Source of the DNA: Catalinimonas sp038039535 | GTDB taxonomy: Bacteria > Bacteroidota > Bacteroidia > Cytophagales > Cyclobacteriaceae | Direction of reading: 5' to 3' | Length of the DNA: 64,000 nt | Assembly: GCF_038039535.1 (NCBI RefSeq) | Contig: NZ_JBBPHP010000008.1 | Location: 62,001-126,000, forward strand | Part shown: positions 53,067 through 61,038 of the stretch, piece by piece | Layout: each line of letters begins with the position of its first letter | How positions within the stretch are numbered: the stretch's first letter is position 1 | Notes under the pieces: model-generated | Databases searched by the model: none | The model's input: only the letters and a program-made list of their open reading frames with translations | What the model was told of the DNA's origin: nothing | Translations under genes and position numbers: made by a program

Positions 53067-53292
53067 GCTTATACCTTGGTTTTTTCACACTAACTTAAGC
53101 CAGCCTCTTATGTTACTGTATTCAGCATATTTGTCTGGGGTAATATTATCCCGGTCTTGGTTTTCATTGAGCTGATTGTCTGTAGCTAAAAAGGATTCGT
53201 TAAAAAGCGCTCATCCATTACCAAGCTTAGCAAAACCTTTTTATTTTAGAAGTTGCATTGTCCATGTGGACGCGAACAACAACCTGACTGAA

Positions 53293-55566
53293 ATGAATCA
53301 ATACTACAGTATACCAGCGCGCATTTACAAGACGTGCTTACGAGCCTACTCTACACTGGCGTGCATTTGCAAGGCGTGCAGAAGCACTAAAAAACCCATT
53401 CTTGCGCATATTTGTAATGCGTGCTTACTATTTTACTCAGTACTTTACCTCACCGCCTGCCAGCCAAACAGCAAAAATGATGTTCCTGCCGCTGATGAAG
53501 ACTGGGAAGTGTACCGCGGCACTGCCGCTGCCAATCAGTTTTCTGCTTTGGACCAGATCAATACCACCAACGTTCAGCAGTTGGAGCCGGTTTGGGAATA
53601 CCACAGTGGAGATGCCGGAGAGCGTACCACCATACAGTGTAATCCGCTCATCATTGATGGTGTTATGTACATTACTTCCCCCAAGCTGGCCGTAATTGCT
53701 CTGGATGCGCAGAGCGGAGAAGAACTCTGGAAGTTTGTACCTGAATCGGAAAACACCATTTCAGGTGTCAACCGGGGGGTAACTTATTGGCAGGAAGGAG
53801 AAGAAAAACGTATCCTTTTCACTGCCGGTTATTACTTAATTGCGCTGGATGCCAATACGGGTGAAATCATCACGAACTTTGGCGATAATGGCAGGGTAGA
53901 CCTCAGAGAAGGACTTATTTATCCTGCTGAAGAGCTCAGTCTTTCGGCTACTTCGCCCGGTATCATCCATAAAGACCTGATCATTATGGGCTCGGCTACG
54001 GGTGAGGGCTATAATTCATCCCCCGGCTTTGTACGGGCTTATGATGTGCGTAGCGGAGAGATGGCCTGGGTGTTCCATACCATACCGCAGGAAGGCGAAG
54101 CTGGTTACGATACCTGGGACTGGCAGGAGGGAGAGTGGTATGGAGCAGTCAATGTGTGGGGAGGATTGAGCCTGGACAAAGAGAGAGGCTGGGTTTTCCT
54201 GGCCACTGGCTCGCCCTCTTATGACTTCTACGGAGCCAATCGCAAGGGTAAAAATCTCTACGGCAACTCAGTGATTGCCGTTGATGCAACTACCGGGGAG
54301 TATATCTGGCATTATCAGGTAGTACACCACGACCTGCTGGACTATGATCTGCCCTGTGCGCCTAGCCTGGTGAGCATTACCATAGATGGGGAAGAAAAAG
54401 ACGCGGTGGTGCAGCCTACCAAGATGGGTTATCTGGTGGTACTGGACCGTGAAACTGGCGAACCACTCTTTGAGATGGAAGAACAAGCCGTGCCCGGCTC
54501 TGACATACCCGGAGAAGAAGCCTGGCCTACCCAGCCTTATCCCAAAACCGGCTTCTATACCCGCCAGACTTTGACCGAAGATGATTTAAGAGAGTTTTCC
54601 ACCGGCACCGATGATGATCCATTGGAAGAATACAGGCAATACCGCTACGAAGGACGATTTACCCCTCCTAGTATACAGGGAAGCCTGGCGATGCCCAGCA
54701 CCTGGGGTGGTGGTTTATGGGGTGGTGCTTCGGTAAATCCTCATACCGAAGTCATGTTCATCAATGCCAACGAACTGGCCTCCATCAACAAGATTCGTCC
54801 GGTAACGGTGCGGGATGAGGTTGCGGTAATGGATGATCAACCCGATGCAGAGCTCAGTATACAGCTAGGCCAGAATCTGTACGAACTCAACTGCTCAGCC
54901 TGTCATGGAGCAGATCGTCAGGGTATTCCTCCTTCTTTTCCGTCGTTGATGGAGGTAGGCGAACGATATGAAAGTGATAAAATCGCCGGAATCATCAGGA
55001 ATGGAAATGGCGCTATGCCTGCCTACAGCCAATTTCCGGACAGAGAGCTAGGCTCTATTGTTAGGTTCCTGGAGGAAGGAGGAGAAAGCATGGAAAACAC
55101 TACTGTATCTTCCTCAGAACAGCGACCTCAGCGCTATGTGACAGCCGGTTACAACAAATTTTTAGACAAAAAAGGCTATCCGCTATCCAAGCCGCCCTGG
55201 GGCAGCCTCAATGCCATTGACCTTACCACTGGAGAACTCAAGTGGAAGATACCTTTAGGCGAGATTGAAGAGCTAACCGAGATGGGTATCCCCGTTACCG
55301 GCAACCGTACATTTGGCGGCTGTATCAGTACAGCGGGAGGATTGGTGTTCATTGGTGCAACTACAGACGAGAAGATAAGAGCTTTTGATGCGGAAAGCGG
55401 TGAAGAACTATGGCAGGCTGAGCTGCCCGCCGGAGGGTATGCTGTTCCGGCTACCTACATGGTAGAGGGTAGGCAATATGTAGTGATTGCTGCCGGGGGC
55501 GGGGGGAGAGGTGGTACGCCTACCTCAGATACCTATATCGCTTTTGCCCTGCCGGAGCAGGAGTAA
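53293..55566 (+). CDS. PQQ-dependent dehydrogenase with built-in cytochrome c domain
   Basis: 757 residues from the ATG at 53293 (a TTG at 53176 would add 39 residues). An odd N-terminal stretch of about 60 residues built from three REP units precedes the lipobox LTAC|QP. After a DEDWEVYRGT start come propeller blades with W-motifs (GEELWKF, GEMAWVF, GEYIWHY, GELKWKI, GEELWQAEL). A cytochrome c insert sits between later blades: NCSACHGADRQG (CXXCH) with a likely methionine ligand in GAMPAYSQF. It oxidises sugar or alcohol and passes electrons to the respiratory chain through PQQ and haem; substrate unknown. Confidence 0.92.
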   Translation: MNQYYSIPARIYKTCLRAYSTLACICKACRSTKKPILAHICNACLLFYSVLYLTACQPNSKNDVPAADEDWEVYRGTAAANQFSALDQINTTNVQQLEPVWEYHSGDAGERTTIQCNPLIIDGVMYITSPKLAVIALDAQSGEELWKFVPESENTISGVNRGVTYWQEGEEKRILFTAGYYLIALDANTGEIITNFGDNGRVDLREGLIYPAEELSLSATSPGIIHKDLIIMGSATGEGYNSSPGFVRAYDVRSGEMAWVFHTIPQEGEAGYDTWDWQEGEWYGAVNVWGGLSLDKERGWVFLATGSPSYDFYGANRKGKNLYGNSVIAVDATTGEYIWHYQVVHHDLLDYDLPCAPSLVSITIDGEEKDAVVQPTKMGYLVVLDRETGEPLFEMEEQAVPGSDIPGEEAWPTQPYPKTGFYTRQTLTEDDLREFSTGTDDDPLEEYRQYRYEGRFTPPSIQGSLAMPSTWGGGLWGGASVNPHTEVMFINANELASINKIRPVTVRDEVAVMDDQPDAELSIQLGQNLYELNCSACHGADRQGIPPSFPSLMEVGERYESDKIAGIIRNGNGAMPAYSQFPDRELGSIVRFLEEGGESMENTTVSSSEQRPQRYVTAGYNKFLDKKGYPLSKPPWGSLNAIDLTTGELKWKIPLGEIEELTEMGIPVTGNRTFGGCISTAGGLVFIGATTDEKIRAFDAESGEELWQAELPAGGYAVPATYMVEGRQYVVIAAGGGGRGGTPTSDTYIAFALPEQE
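53317..53337 (+). repeat. REP unit within the dehydrogenase coding region, copy 1
   Basis: 21 nt, translated as ARIYKTC in the dehydrogenase frame. 42 nt before copy 2. Confidence 0.75.
53359..53379 (+). repeat. REP unit within the dehydrogenase coding region, copy 2
   Basis: 21 nt, translated as ACICKAC in the same frame as copy 1. 45 nt before copy 3. Confidence 0.75.
53404..53424 (+). repeat. REP unit within the dehydrogenase coding region, copy 3
   Basis: 21 nt, translated as AHICNAC, leading directly into LLFYSVLYLTAC, the hydrophobic core and lipobox of the signal peptide. Confidence 0.75.
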
Positions 55567-55569
55567 TAG

Positions 55570-56067
55570 ATGCTGGTCAAAATTATTTCCGGTGGGCAGA
55601 CCGGTGTAGATCAGGCAGCCCTTCGTGTTGCGCAGGATTTGGGCCTCCAACACGGAGGCTGGTGTCCACCGGGACATATTTGCGAGGATGGCAGGATACC
55701 GGAAAGCTTTACACTAATGGAAACCCCTCAGGAGAGAAGTGAACATGCGCCTAATGTACCCCGTTCTCAGCGTACCGAATGGAACGTAAGAGATGCCGAT
55801 GCCACGCTGATCTTAACTTTTCATACACAACCTGAAGATGCCAGCACCCTCTGGACCCTCAAAGCTGCGGAAATGTATGACAAGCCCCTGATGATGCTTG
55901 ATCCCAGGCATAAACTATCGGAAGCTCAACTTGTAAACTGGCTGGACCTGCATCAAATCCGGATACTCAATGTGGCCGGCCCTGCTGAAAGTAGAGAGAA
56001 GGGCATAGGAGAAGTAGTTTTCGCATTTCTACGTGGTGCAGTCCTGAACAATCACAGGAAATATTGA
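55570..56067 (+). CDS. Putative molybdenum carrier (SLOG-like) protein
   Basis: 165 residues. Pattern of the Molybdenum_carrier family (PF12694): KIISGGQTGVDQAALRVA, GGWCPPGHICEDGRIP, WNVRDADATLILTF, and a middle strand LMMLDP. The first motif is a Rossmann-like nucleotide/ligand-binding loop. The family name comes from a putative role in binding molybdenum cofactor; the true ligand is uncertain. It starts 4 nt after the dehydrogenase stop, so the two are probably translated from one transcript. Confidence 0.82.
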   Translation: MLVKIISGGQTGVDQAALRVAQDLGLQHGGWCPPGHICEDGRIPESFTLMETPQERSEHAPNVPRSQRTEWNVRDADATLILTFHTQPEDASTLWTLKAAEMYDKPLMMLDPRHKLSEAQLVNWLDLHQIRILNVAGPAESREKGIGEVVFAFLRGAVLNNHRKY

Positions 56068-56408
56068 GCTAAAAGGGGCTTACCTGTATGCATTTCTATT
56101 GCTTATCTTTCTGTTGGTTTTATGAGGAAATAAAACTGCTTCTGCAAGAAAGGATTTGCAAATAATTTTCGTCCAAATTTGATGAACTACTCCACCCCGA
56201 GTGCGGTTATCTGCTAGAAAAGAATAAAAAAGACGGAGCACTCTAATTTTCCGTACTTGTATTCTATATTTGCGGTTTGGCTAAAAAGTCAGGCCAGGCA
56301 AAGCCCGCTTATGGACTGGTGTAAATATATCATGCTGATTGTTAGTGGTTTATATTTGCATGTCCTCATAGCTGGTTCTTTAGACATGAAAAATTATTTC
56401 TGTAGCTC
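56068..56408. other. 341-nt gap upstream of gcvP
   Basis: Contains two TATATTTG boxes (56265-56272 and 56351-56358), either of which could give a transcript for glycine dehydrogenase. I looked for glycine riboswitch pairs of GGA-rich loops and saw none. No gene seen. Confidence 0.55.
56351..56358 (+). promoter_or_regulatory. Candidate promoter minus-7 box for gcvP
   Basis: TATATTTG, exact TAnnTTTG match, 50 nt before the ATG. A second identical box is at 56265-56272. No clear minus-33 box. Confidence 0.42.
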
Positions 56409-59321
56409 ATGAAGATAAATCTTTCGTCTCCTACCACTTTTGAACACCGTCATAATGGCCCTCGGCCGGAAGAAATCAAGGAAATGTTGCAAACGATTAA
56501 GGCTTCTTCACTGGAAGACCTGATTGACGAAACCATTCCTAAAGCCATACAGCTCAAAAAAGCCCTGAAGCTTCCCGAGCCTAAGTCAGAGTATGACTTC
56601 CTGCAATCTTTCAAAAAGCTTGCTGCCAAGAATAAGGTATTCAAGTCCTATATTGGCATGGGCTACTATGATTGTATTGTGCCCTCAGTTATTCAGCGAA
56701 ACATATTAGAGAATCCGGGTTGGTACACTGCCTATACGCCCTATCAGGCTGAGATCGCCCAGGGCAGGTTGGAGGCTTTGATCAACTTTCAGACCATGGT
56801 GATGGACCTGACCGCTATGGAATTAGCCAATGCTTCCCTGTTGGATGAAGGAACAGCCGCTGCTGAAGCGATGAGTATGTTTTTAGGTTTACGGAAAGGA
56901 GCTAAAAAGAAATCACATACCTTTTTTGTAGATAGCCGCACCTTCCCCCAGACCCTAGACGTGCTGAAAACCAGGGCCAAGCCTATAGGCATCAATCTGG
57001 TAATTGGCGAGTTGAGCGAGCTTGATCTTAGTAATGAAGACCTTTTCGGAGTATTATTGCAGTATCCCGATGCCGATGGAGCGGTACGTGATTATAGTGC
57101 GCTGACGGAAGAAGCCCATCAGCAGGATGTACATGTAGCGGTAGCTGCTGACCTGCTGAGTTTGAGCATGCTTACCCCTCCCGGAGAGTTCGGTGCCGAC
57201 TGTGTAGTGGGTACCAGCCAGCGTTTAGGCGTGCCTATGGGCTACGGCGGACCTCATGCGGCTTATTTTGCCACCCGAGAAGCGTACAAAAGACAGATTC
57301 CGGGCAGAATAATTGGAGTATCTCAGGATGCTAATGGAAAGAAAGGCTACCGCATGGCTTTGCAAACCCGTGAGCAGCATATTAAGCGTGATCGGGCCAC
57401 CTCCAATATTTGTACTGCGCAGGTATTATTAGCTGTAATGGCAGGAATGTATGCGGTTTATCATGGTCCTAAAGGTATCAGAAAAATAGCGGAACGGGTA
57501 CATGCCATGGCTCATCTGCTGGAAAAAGGATTGAACAGCTTAGGTTTTGAGCAGTTGAATAGTGCTTACTTTGATACGCTTAAGGTGAAGGTAGAAGATC
57601 AGGCATTACTGAAAAAGATAGCAGAGGTGCAGGAAGTAAATCTTCGTTATGAAGATGATTTTGTTGGCATCTCAGTAGACGAAACCACTCGTCTGCATGA
57701 TATACAGGCTTTGCTGGAAATATTTGCCCAGGTAGCTAACAAAGAACTGGCTTACGATTTACACGCTGAAACCAGCGAAATCACCATCAACTGGCCGGAA
57801 AATCTACAACGTACATCTGAATACCTGACACATCCGGTCTTCAATATGTACCATGCGGAGCATGATATGCTACGTTACATCAAAAGTCTGGAAAATAAAG
57901 ACCTCTCGCTGGTACATTCTATGATCTCACTGGGGTCTTGTACCATGAAGCTGAATGCTGCCACCGAGATGATGCCGCTGAGCTGGCCTGAATTCGGAGG
58001 CTTGCACCCTTTTGCTCCCCTTGATCAGGCTGAAGGCTACCAGACACTTTTCAAAGAGCTGAAAGCGTGGCTAAGTGAAATCACTGGATTTGCAGAAGTC
58101 TCTCTTCAACCCAACTCCGGTGCGCAGGGTGAGTATGCCGGACTAATGGTGATACAGGCTTACCATGAAAGCAGAGGGGAAGGTGATAGAAATAAAGTAC
58201 TTATTCCAACTTCTGCACACGGTACTAACTTTGCCAGTGCAGTCATGGCAGGCTGTGATGTGGTTCTGGTCAACTGTGATGAAAGAGGAAACATAGACCT
58301 AGAGGATCTGAAGGCCAAAGCGGAGAAGTATCATTCTCAGATTTCATCATTGATGGTTACTTACCCCAGTACCCACGGTGTGTTTGAAGAGGAGATCATG
58401 GAAATCTGCGACATCATACACCAGCATGGGGGTCAGGTGTATATGGACGGAGCCAATATGAATGCTCAGGTCGGGCTGACCAGTCCGGCCAATGTAGGAG
58501 CAGATGTTTGTCACCTTAATTTGCACAAAACCTTTTGTATCCCTCACGGTGGAGGTGGGCCAGGAATGGGACCAATTGGTGTAGCAGCACATCTGGAGCC
58601 TTTTTTACCCGGAAATCCGGTGCATAAAGTAGGAGGTGAGAAGGCGATTCATGCCATCTCCGCAGCCCCTTATGGCAGTGCCAGTATTCTGACTATTTCT
58701 TACGCTTATATCGCCATGATGGGTGGTTCAGGACTTACCAATGCTACCAAAACTGCGATATTGAATGCTAACTATATTAAGCAACGATTAGATGGTCATT
58801 ACCCGGTGCTTTATACTGGAAAGAATGGGCGGAGTGCGCACGAGATGATCATTGACTGCCGTGAGTTCAAAAAAGCAGGCATTGAGGTAGAAGATATCGC
58901 CAAGCGACTGATGGATTATGGCTTCCACGCACCTACGGTGTCTTTCCCGGTACCTGGTACCATGATGATAGAGCCTACCGAAAGTGAGTCCAAAGCCGAA
59001 CTGGATCGTTTCTGTGAAGCTTTGATCAGTATCCGACAGGAAATTAAAGATGTGGAAGATGGTATAGCTGATAAAGAAGATAATGTGCTGAAGAATGCGC
59101 CACATACAGCTGAAGTAGCTTTAAATGATGAGTGGAAATTCAGCTATAGTAGGGAAAAGGCAGTGTATCCTCAGCCCTTCGTCAGAACACATAAGTTCTG
59201 GCCGTCTGTAGGTCGTATTGACAGTGCCTATGGAGACCGGAACCTGATGTGTAGCTGCATTCCGATGGAAGCTTATCAGGAGGCAGAAGGGCAGGAGCAG
59301 GAAGTTGCGGATTTGGCTTAA
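56409..59321 (+). CDS. gcvP: Aminomethyl-transferring glycine dehydrogenase (P protein)
   Basis: 970 residues, the length of a fused single-chain P protein. N-terminal half: HRHNGPRPEEIKEML, YTPYQAEIAQGRLEAL; C-terminal half: the PLP lysine in LNLHKTFCIPHGGGGPGMGP, preceded by YMDGANMNAQVG. It decarboxylates glycine and passes the aminomethyl group to lipoylated H protein. The T and H protein genes are not in the window. The monocistronic layout with a downstream terminator is common in Bacteroidota. Confidence 0.97.
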   Translation: MKINLSSPTTFEHRHNGPRPEEIKEMLQTIKASSLEDLIDETIPKAIQLKKALKLPEPKSEYDFLQSFKKLAAKNKVFKSYIGMGYYDCIVPSVIQRNILENPGWYTAYTPYQAEIAQGRLEALINFQTMVMDLTAMELANASLLDEGTAAAEAMSMFLGLRKGAKKKSHTFFVDSRTFPQTLDVLKTRAKPIGINLVIGELSELDLSNEDLFGVLLQYPDADGAVRDYSALTEEAHQQDVHVAVAADLLSLSMLTPPGEFGADCVVGTSQRLGVPMGYGGPHAAYFATREAYKRQIPGRIIGVSQDANGKKGYRMALQTREQHIKRDRATSNICTAQVLLAVMAGMYAVYHGPKGIRKIAERVHAMAHLLEKGLNSLGFEQLNSAYFDTLKVKVEDQALLKKIAEVQEVNLRYEDDFVGISVDETTRLHDIQALLEIFAQVANKELAYDLHAETSEITINWPENLQRTSEYLTHPVFNMYHAEHDMLRYIKSLENKDLSLVHSMISLGSCTMKLNAATEMMPLSWPEFGGLHPFAPLDQAEGYQTLFKELKAWLSEITGFAEVSLQPNSGAQGEYAGLMVIQAYHESRGEGDRNKVLIPTSAHGTNFASAVMAGCDVVLVNCDERGNIDLEDLKAKAEKYHSQISSLMVTYPSTHGVFEEEIMEICDIIHQHGGQVYMDGANMNAQVGLTSPANVGADVCHLNLHKTFCIPHGGGGPGMGPIGVAAHLEPFLPGNPVHKVGGEKAIHAISAAPYGSASILTISYAYIAMMGGSGLTNATKTAILNANYIKQRLDGHYPVLYTGKNGRSAHEMIIDCREFKKAGIEVEDIAKRLMDYGFHAPTVSFPVPGTMMIEPTESESKAELDRFCEALISIRQEIKDVEDGIADKEDNVLKNAPHTAEVALNDEWKFSYSREKAVYPQPFVRTHKFWPSVGRIDSAYGDRNLMCSCIPMEAYQEAEGQEQEVADLA

Positions 59322-59345
59322 GAGAATCATTAGGATTGATAAATC

Positions 59346-59380
59346 AAAAAAGGCTTCCTTAGGACGAGGAAGCCTTTTTT
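59346..59380. terminator. Strong bidirectional intrinsic terminator
   Basis: 14-bp perfect stem (59346-59359 with 59367-59380), centred on GGCTTCCT and AGGAAGCC, A-run before and T-run after. It separates gcvP from the convergent SusD gene. Confidence 0.92.
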
Positions 59381-59458
59381 ATTTGTGAAAAAATCACTTC
59401 TCTTCTCTGATGAGCTTAGCAAAGAAGTGATTATAAAAGTGCTGATCAAAAAGATCAG

Positions 59459-61009
59459 TTAGGGATTAACATACCCTGGATTTTGGGTAGTCAGATTAGG
59501 ATTATTCAACATCTCTTGGATAGGAATAGGAAACAAAAGATGCTTGGCCTGTAAGGGCTGGTTAGAACTCAGGTTCACGTGACCTACAAAATCATCAAAT
59601 CCATTGGTGGTTTCATTGTACACTTGTCTCAGGCGTACCATATCAAACCAGGTGATGCCTTCGTAACAGAACTCATGCCAGCGTTCTCTCCAGACTGCCT
59701 CTCTGAAAGTATCCTGTGTAAAGCCTCCAACAGCAGGTGTGGTCAAACCAGCTCTGTCTCTGACTCTTTTCAGAGCATTTACAGTCTCAGCAGTAGGGCC
59801 ACCTACTTCATTCTGTGCTTCTGCGTAGATTAATAACACTTCAGCAAAGCGGATCATGGGTACATTAAGGTTATCCTGCGCAGTACCGGGGACCCCCTGA
59901 ATACCATTGGCAATCACATTAAAATGCTTGAAAATATAAGGAGCGCCAAGGTCAAAACGTACACCGTTACCATTTTCATAATAGGTTGTATAAAAATAGC
60001 CTTCCTGATCTACCGTTCTGAGGTCACCCTCTTCATATGACTCGTAGAATGAAAATGTAGGCACTGTACTTCCTGTACCTGAAGGTCCGCGGTATGAAAC
60101 AGGTTTGAAGTTAGGAAACATATTACCCATAGGGTTACTAGCTACCAGGTTATTATACTGTAGCATAAATATATGTTCTACCTGATTGCCTAAGGTTTCA
60201 TCATGCACTTCCATATAGGTATCAAAAAGATCTATTGGGCCGGCATTATCAATAACTTCCTTAGACTTATTGGCTGCCAGCTGGTAGTATTCTGCGCCCA
60301 GGTTAAGCGGCTGACCCGCCATCGTCAAATACACTTTAGATAATAAAGATTTGGCAGCAGATTGAGAAACTCTCCCGGTTATATCCGTCCAGGCTAAACC
60401 TGCATTCTCGGCATCAATAAGATCATTCACTATTTGATCGTATACCTCTGCAGTAGGGGTACGTGAAGGGAAAAAGTCTTCGGAAGAAGCAGATTGAGGA
60501 AGCAAAACCAAAGGAACATCTCCCCAGAGGCGAACAGCATAAAAATAAGCCCAGGCTCTAATGAATTTTGCTTCGCCTAATATCCTGCTTTTTTGTGCTT
60601 CATCCATAGGGGTAATATCAGGGACTTCTGCCAGCACCAGATTGGCATTTGCAATCAGCTTATAAATGCCTCTCCACCAGTTTCTGATATGACCAGTATT
60701 TCCATCCCAGGTAAGAGAGTACAGATTGTTCAGGTCTGAGTTCTGGGCAGTTTCAGTAGTGGAAGTTCCTGTCGGTGCTTCAAGTAGTTGCCAGTTAGAC
60801 GAAAATATGCCAGCGCCATCTCCATAAAACCTGGTGTCATCATAAACCGCAGCAATGGCAGCCTCAGCATGATCAGGTATGGTATAAAAGCTTTCAGGAG
60901 TAAGGTTTGACGGGTCTTCTTCCTCAAGAAAATCTGAACACCCGGTGACTGCCAGGATTATTCCGCTTAGGAAAATCCTGCCAATATTTTTTATTGAATA
61001 GAATTTCAT
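59459..61009 (-). CDS. SusD/RagB family nutrient-binding lipoprotein
   Basis: 516 residues. Lipoprotein signal with lipobox VTGC followed by SDFLEEEDPSNLTPESFYT, the classic SusD N-terminus. Helical TPR-like domain and RagB-specific sequences follow: FIRAWAYFYAVRLWGDVPLV, and near the C-terminus LLIYAEAQNEVGG, RLRQVYNET, LFPIPIQEM with PGY end. It captures oligosaccharides or other large nutrients at the cell surface for its SusC partner, encoded 29 nt upstream on the same strand. Confidence 0.96.
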   Translation of the reverse strand: MKFYSIKNIGRIFLSGIILAVTGCSDFLEEEDPSNLTPESFYTIPDHAEAAIAAVYDDTRFYGDGAGIFSSNWQLLEAPTGTSTTETAQNSDLNNLYSLTWDGNTGHIRNWWRGIYKLIANANLVLAEVPDITPMDEAQKSRILGEAKFIRAWAYFYAVRLWGDVPLVLLPQSASSEDFFPSRTPTAEVYDQIVNDLIDAENAGLAWTDITGRVSQSAAKSLLSKVYLTMAGQPLNLGAEYYQLAANKSKEVIDNAGPIDLFDTYMEVHDETLGNQVEHIFMLQYNNLVASNPMGNMFPNFKPVSYRGPSGTGSTVPTFSFYESYEEGDLRTVDQEGYFYTTYYENGNGVRFDLGAPYIFKHFNVIANGIQGVPGTAQDNLNVPMIRFAEVLLIYAEAQNEVGGPTAETVNALKRVRDRAGLTTPAVGGFTQDTFREAVWRERWHEFCYEGITWFDMVRLRQVYNETTNGFDDFVGHVNLSSNQPLQAKHLLFPIPIQEMLNNPNLTTQNPGYVNP

Positions 61010-61038
61010 ATGTAATAGTATTCGTGATTTAATAATAA

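Noticed and set aside
53176..53292. TTG-initiated N-terminal extension of the PQQ dehydrogenase
   Set aside because: The 39 residues add no known feature; the ATG at 53293 is preferred, although the REP-derived region remains in either case.
56280..56408. Glycine riboswitch before gcvP
   Set aside because: No paired aptamer-like GGA/GUC loops or terminator-like expression platform seen; only two promoter-like boxes.
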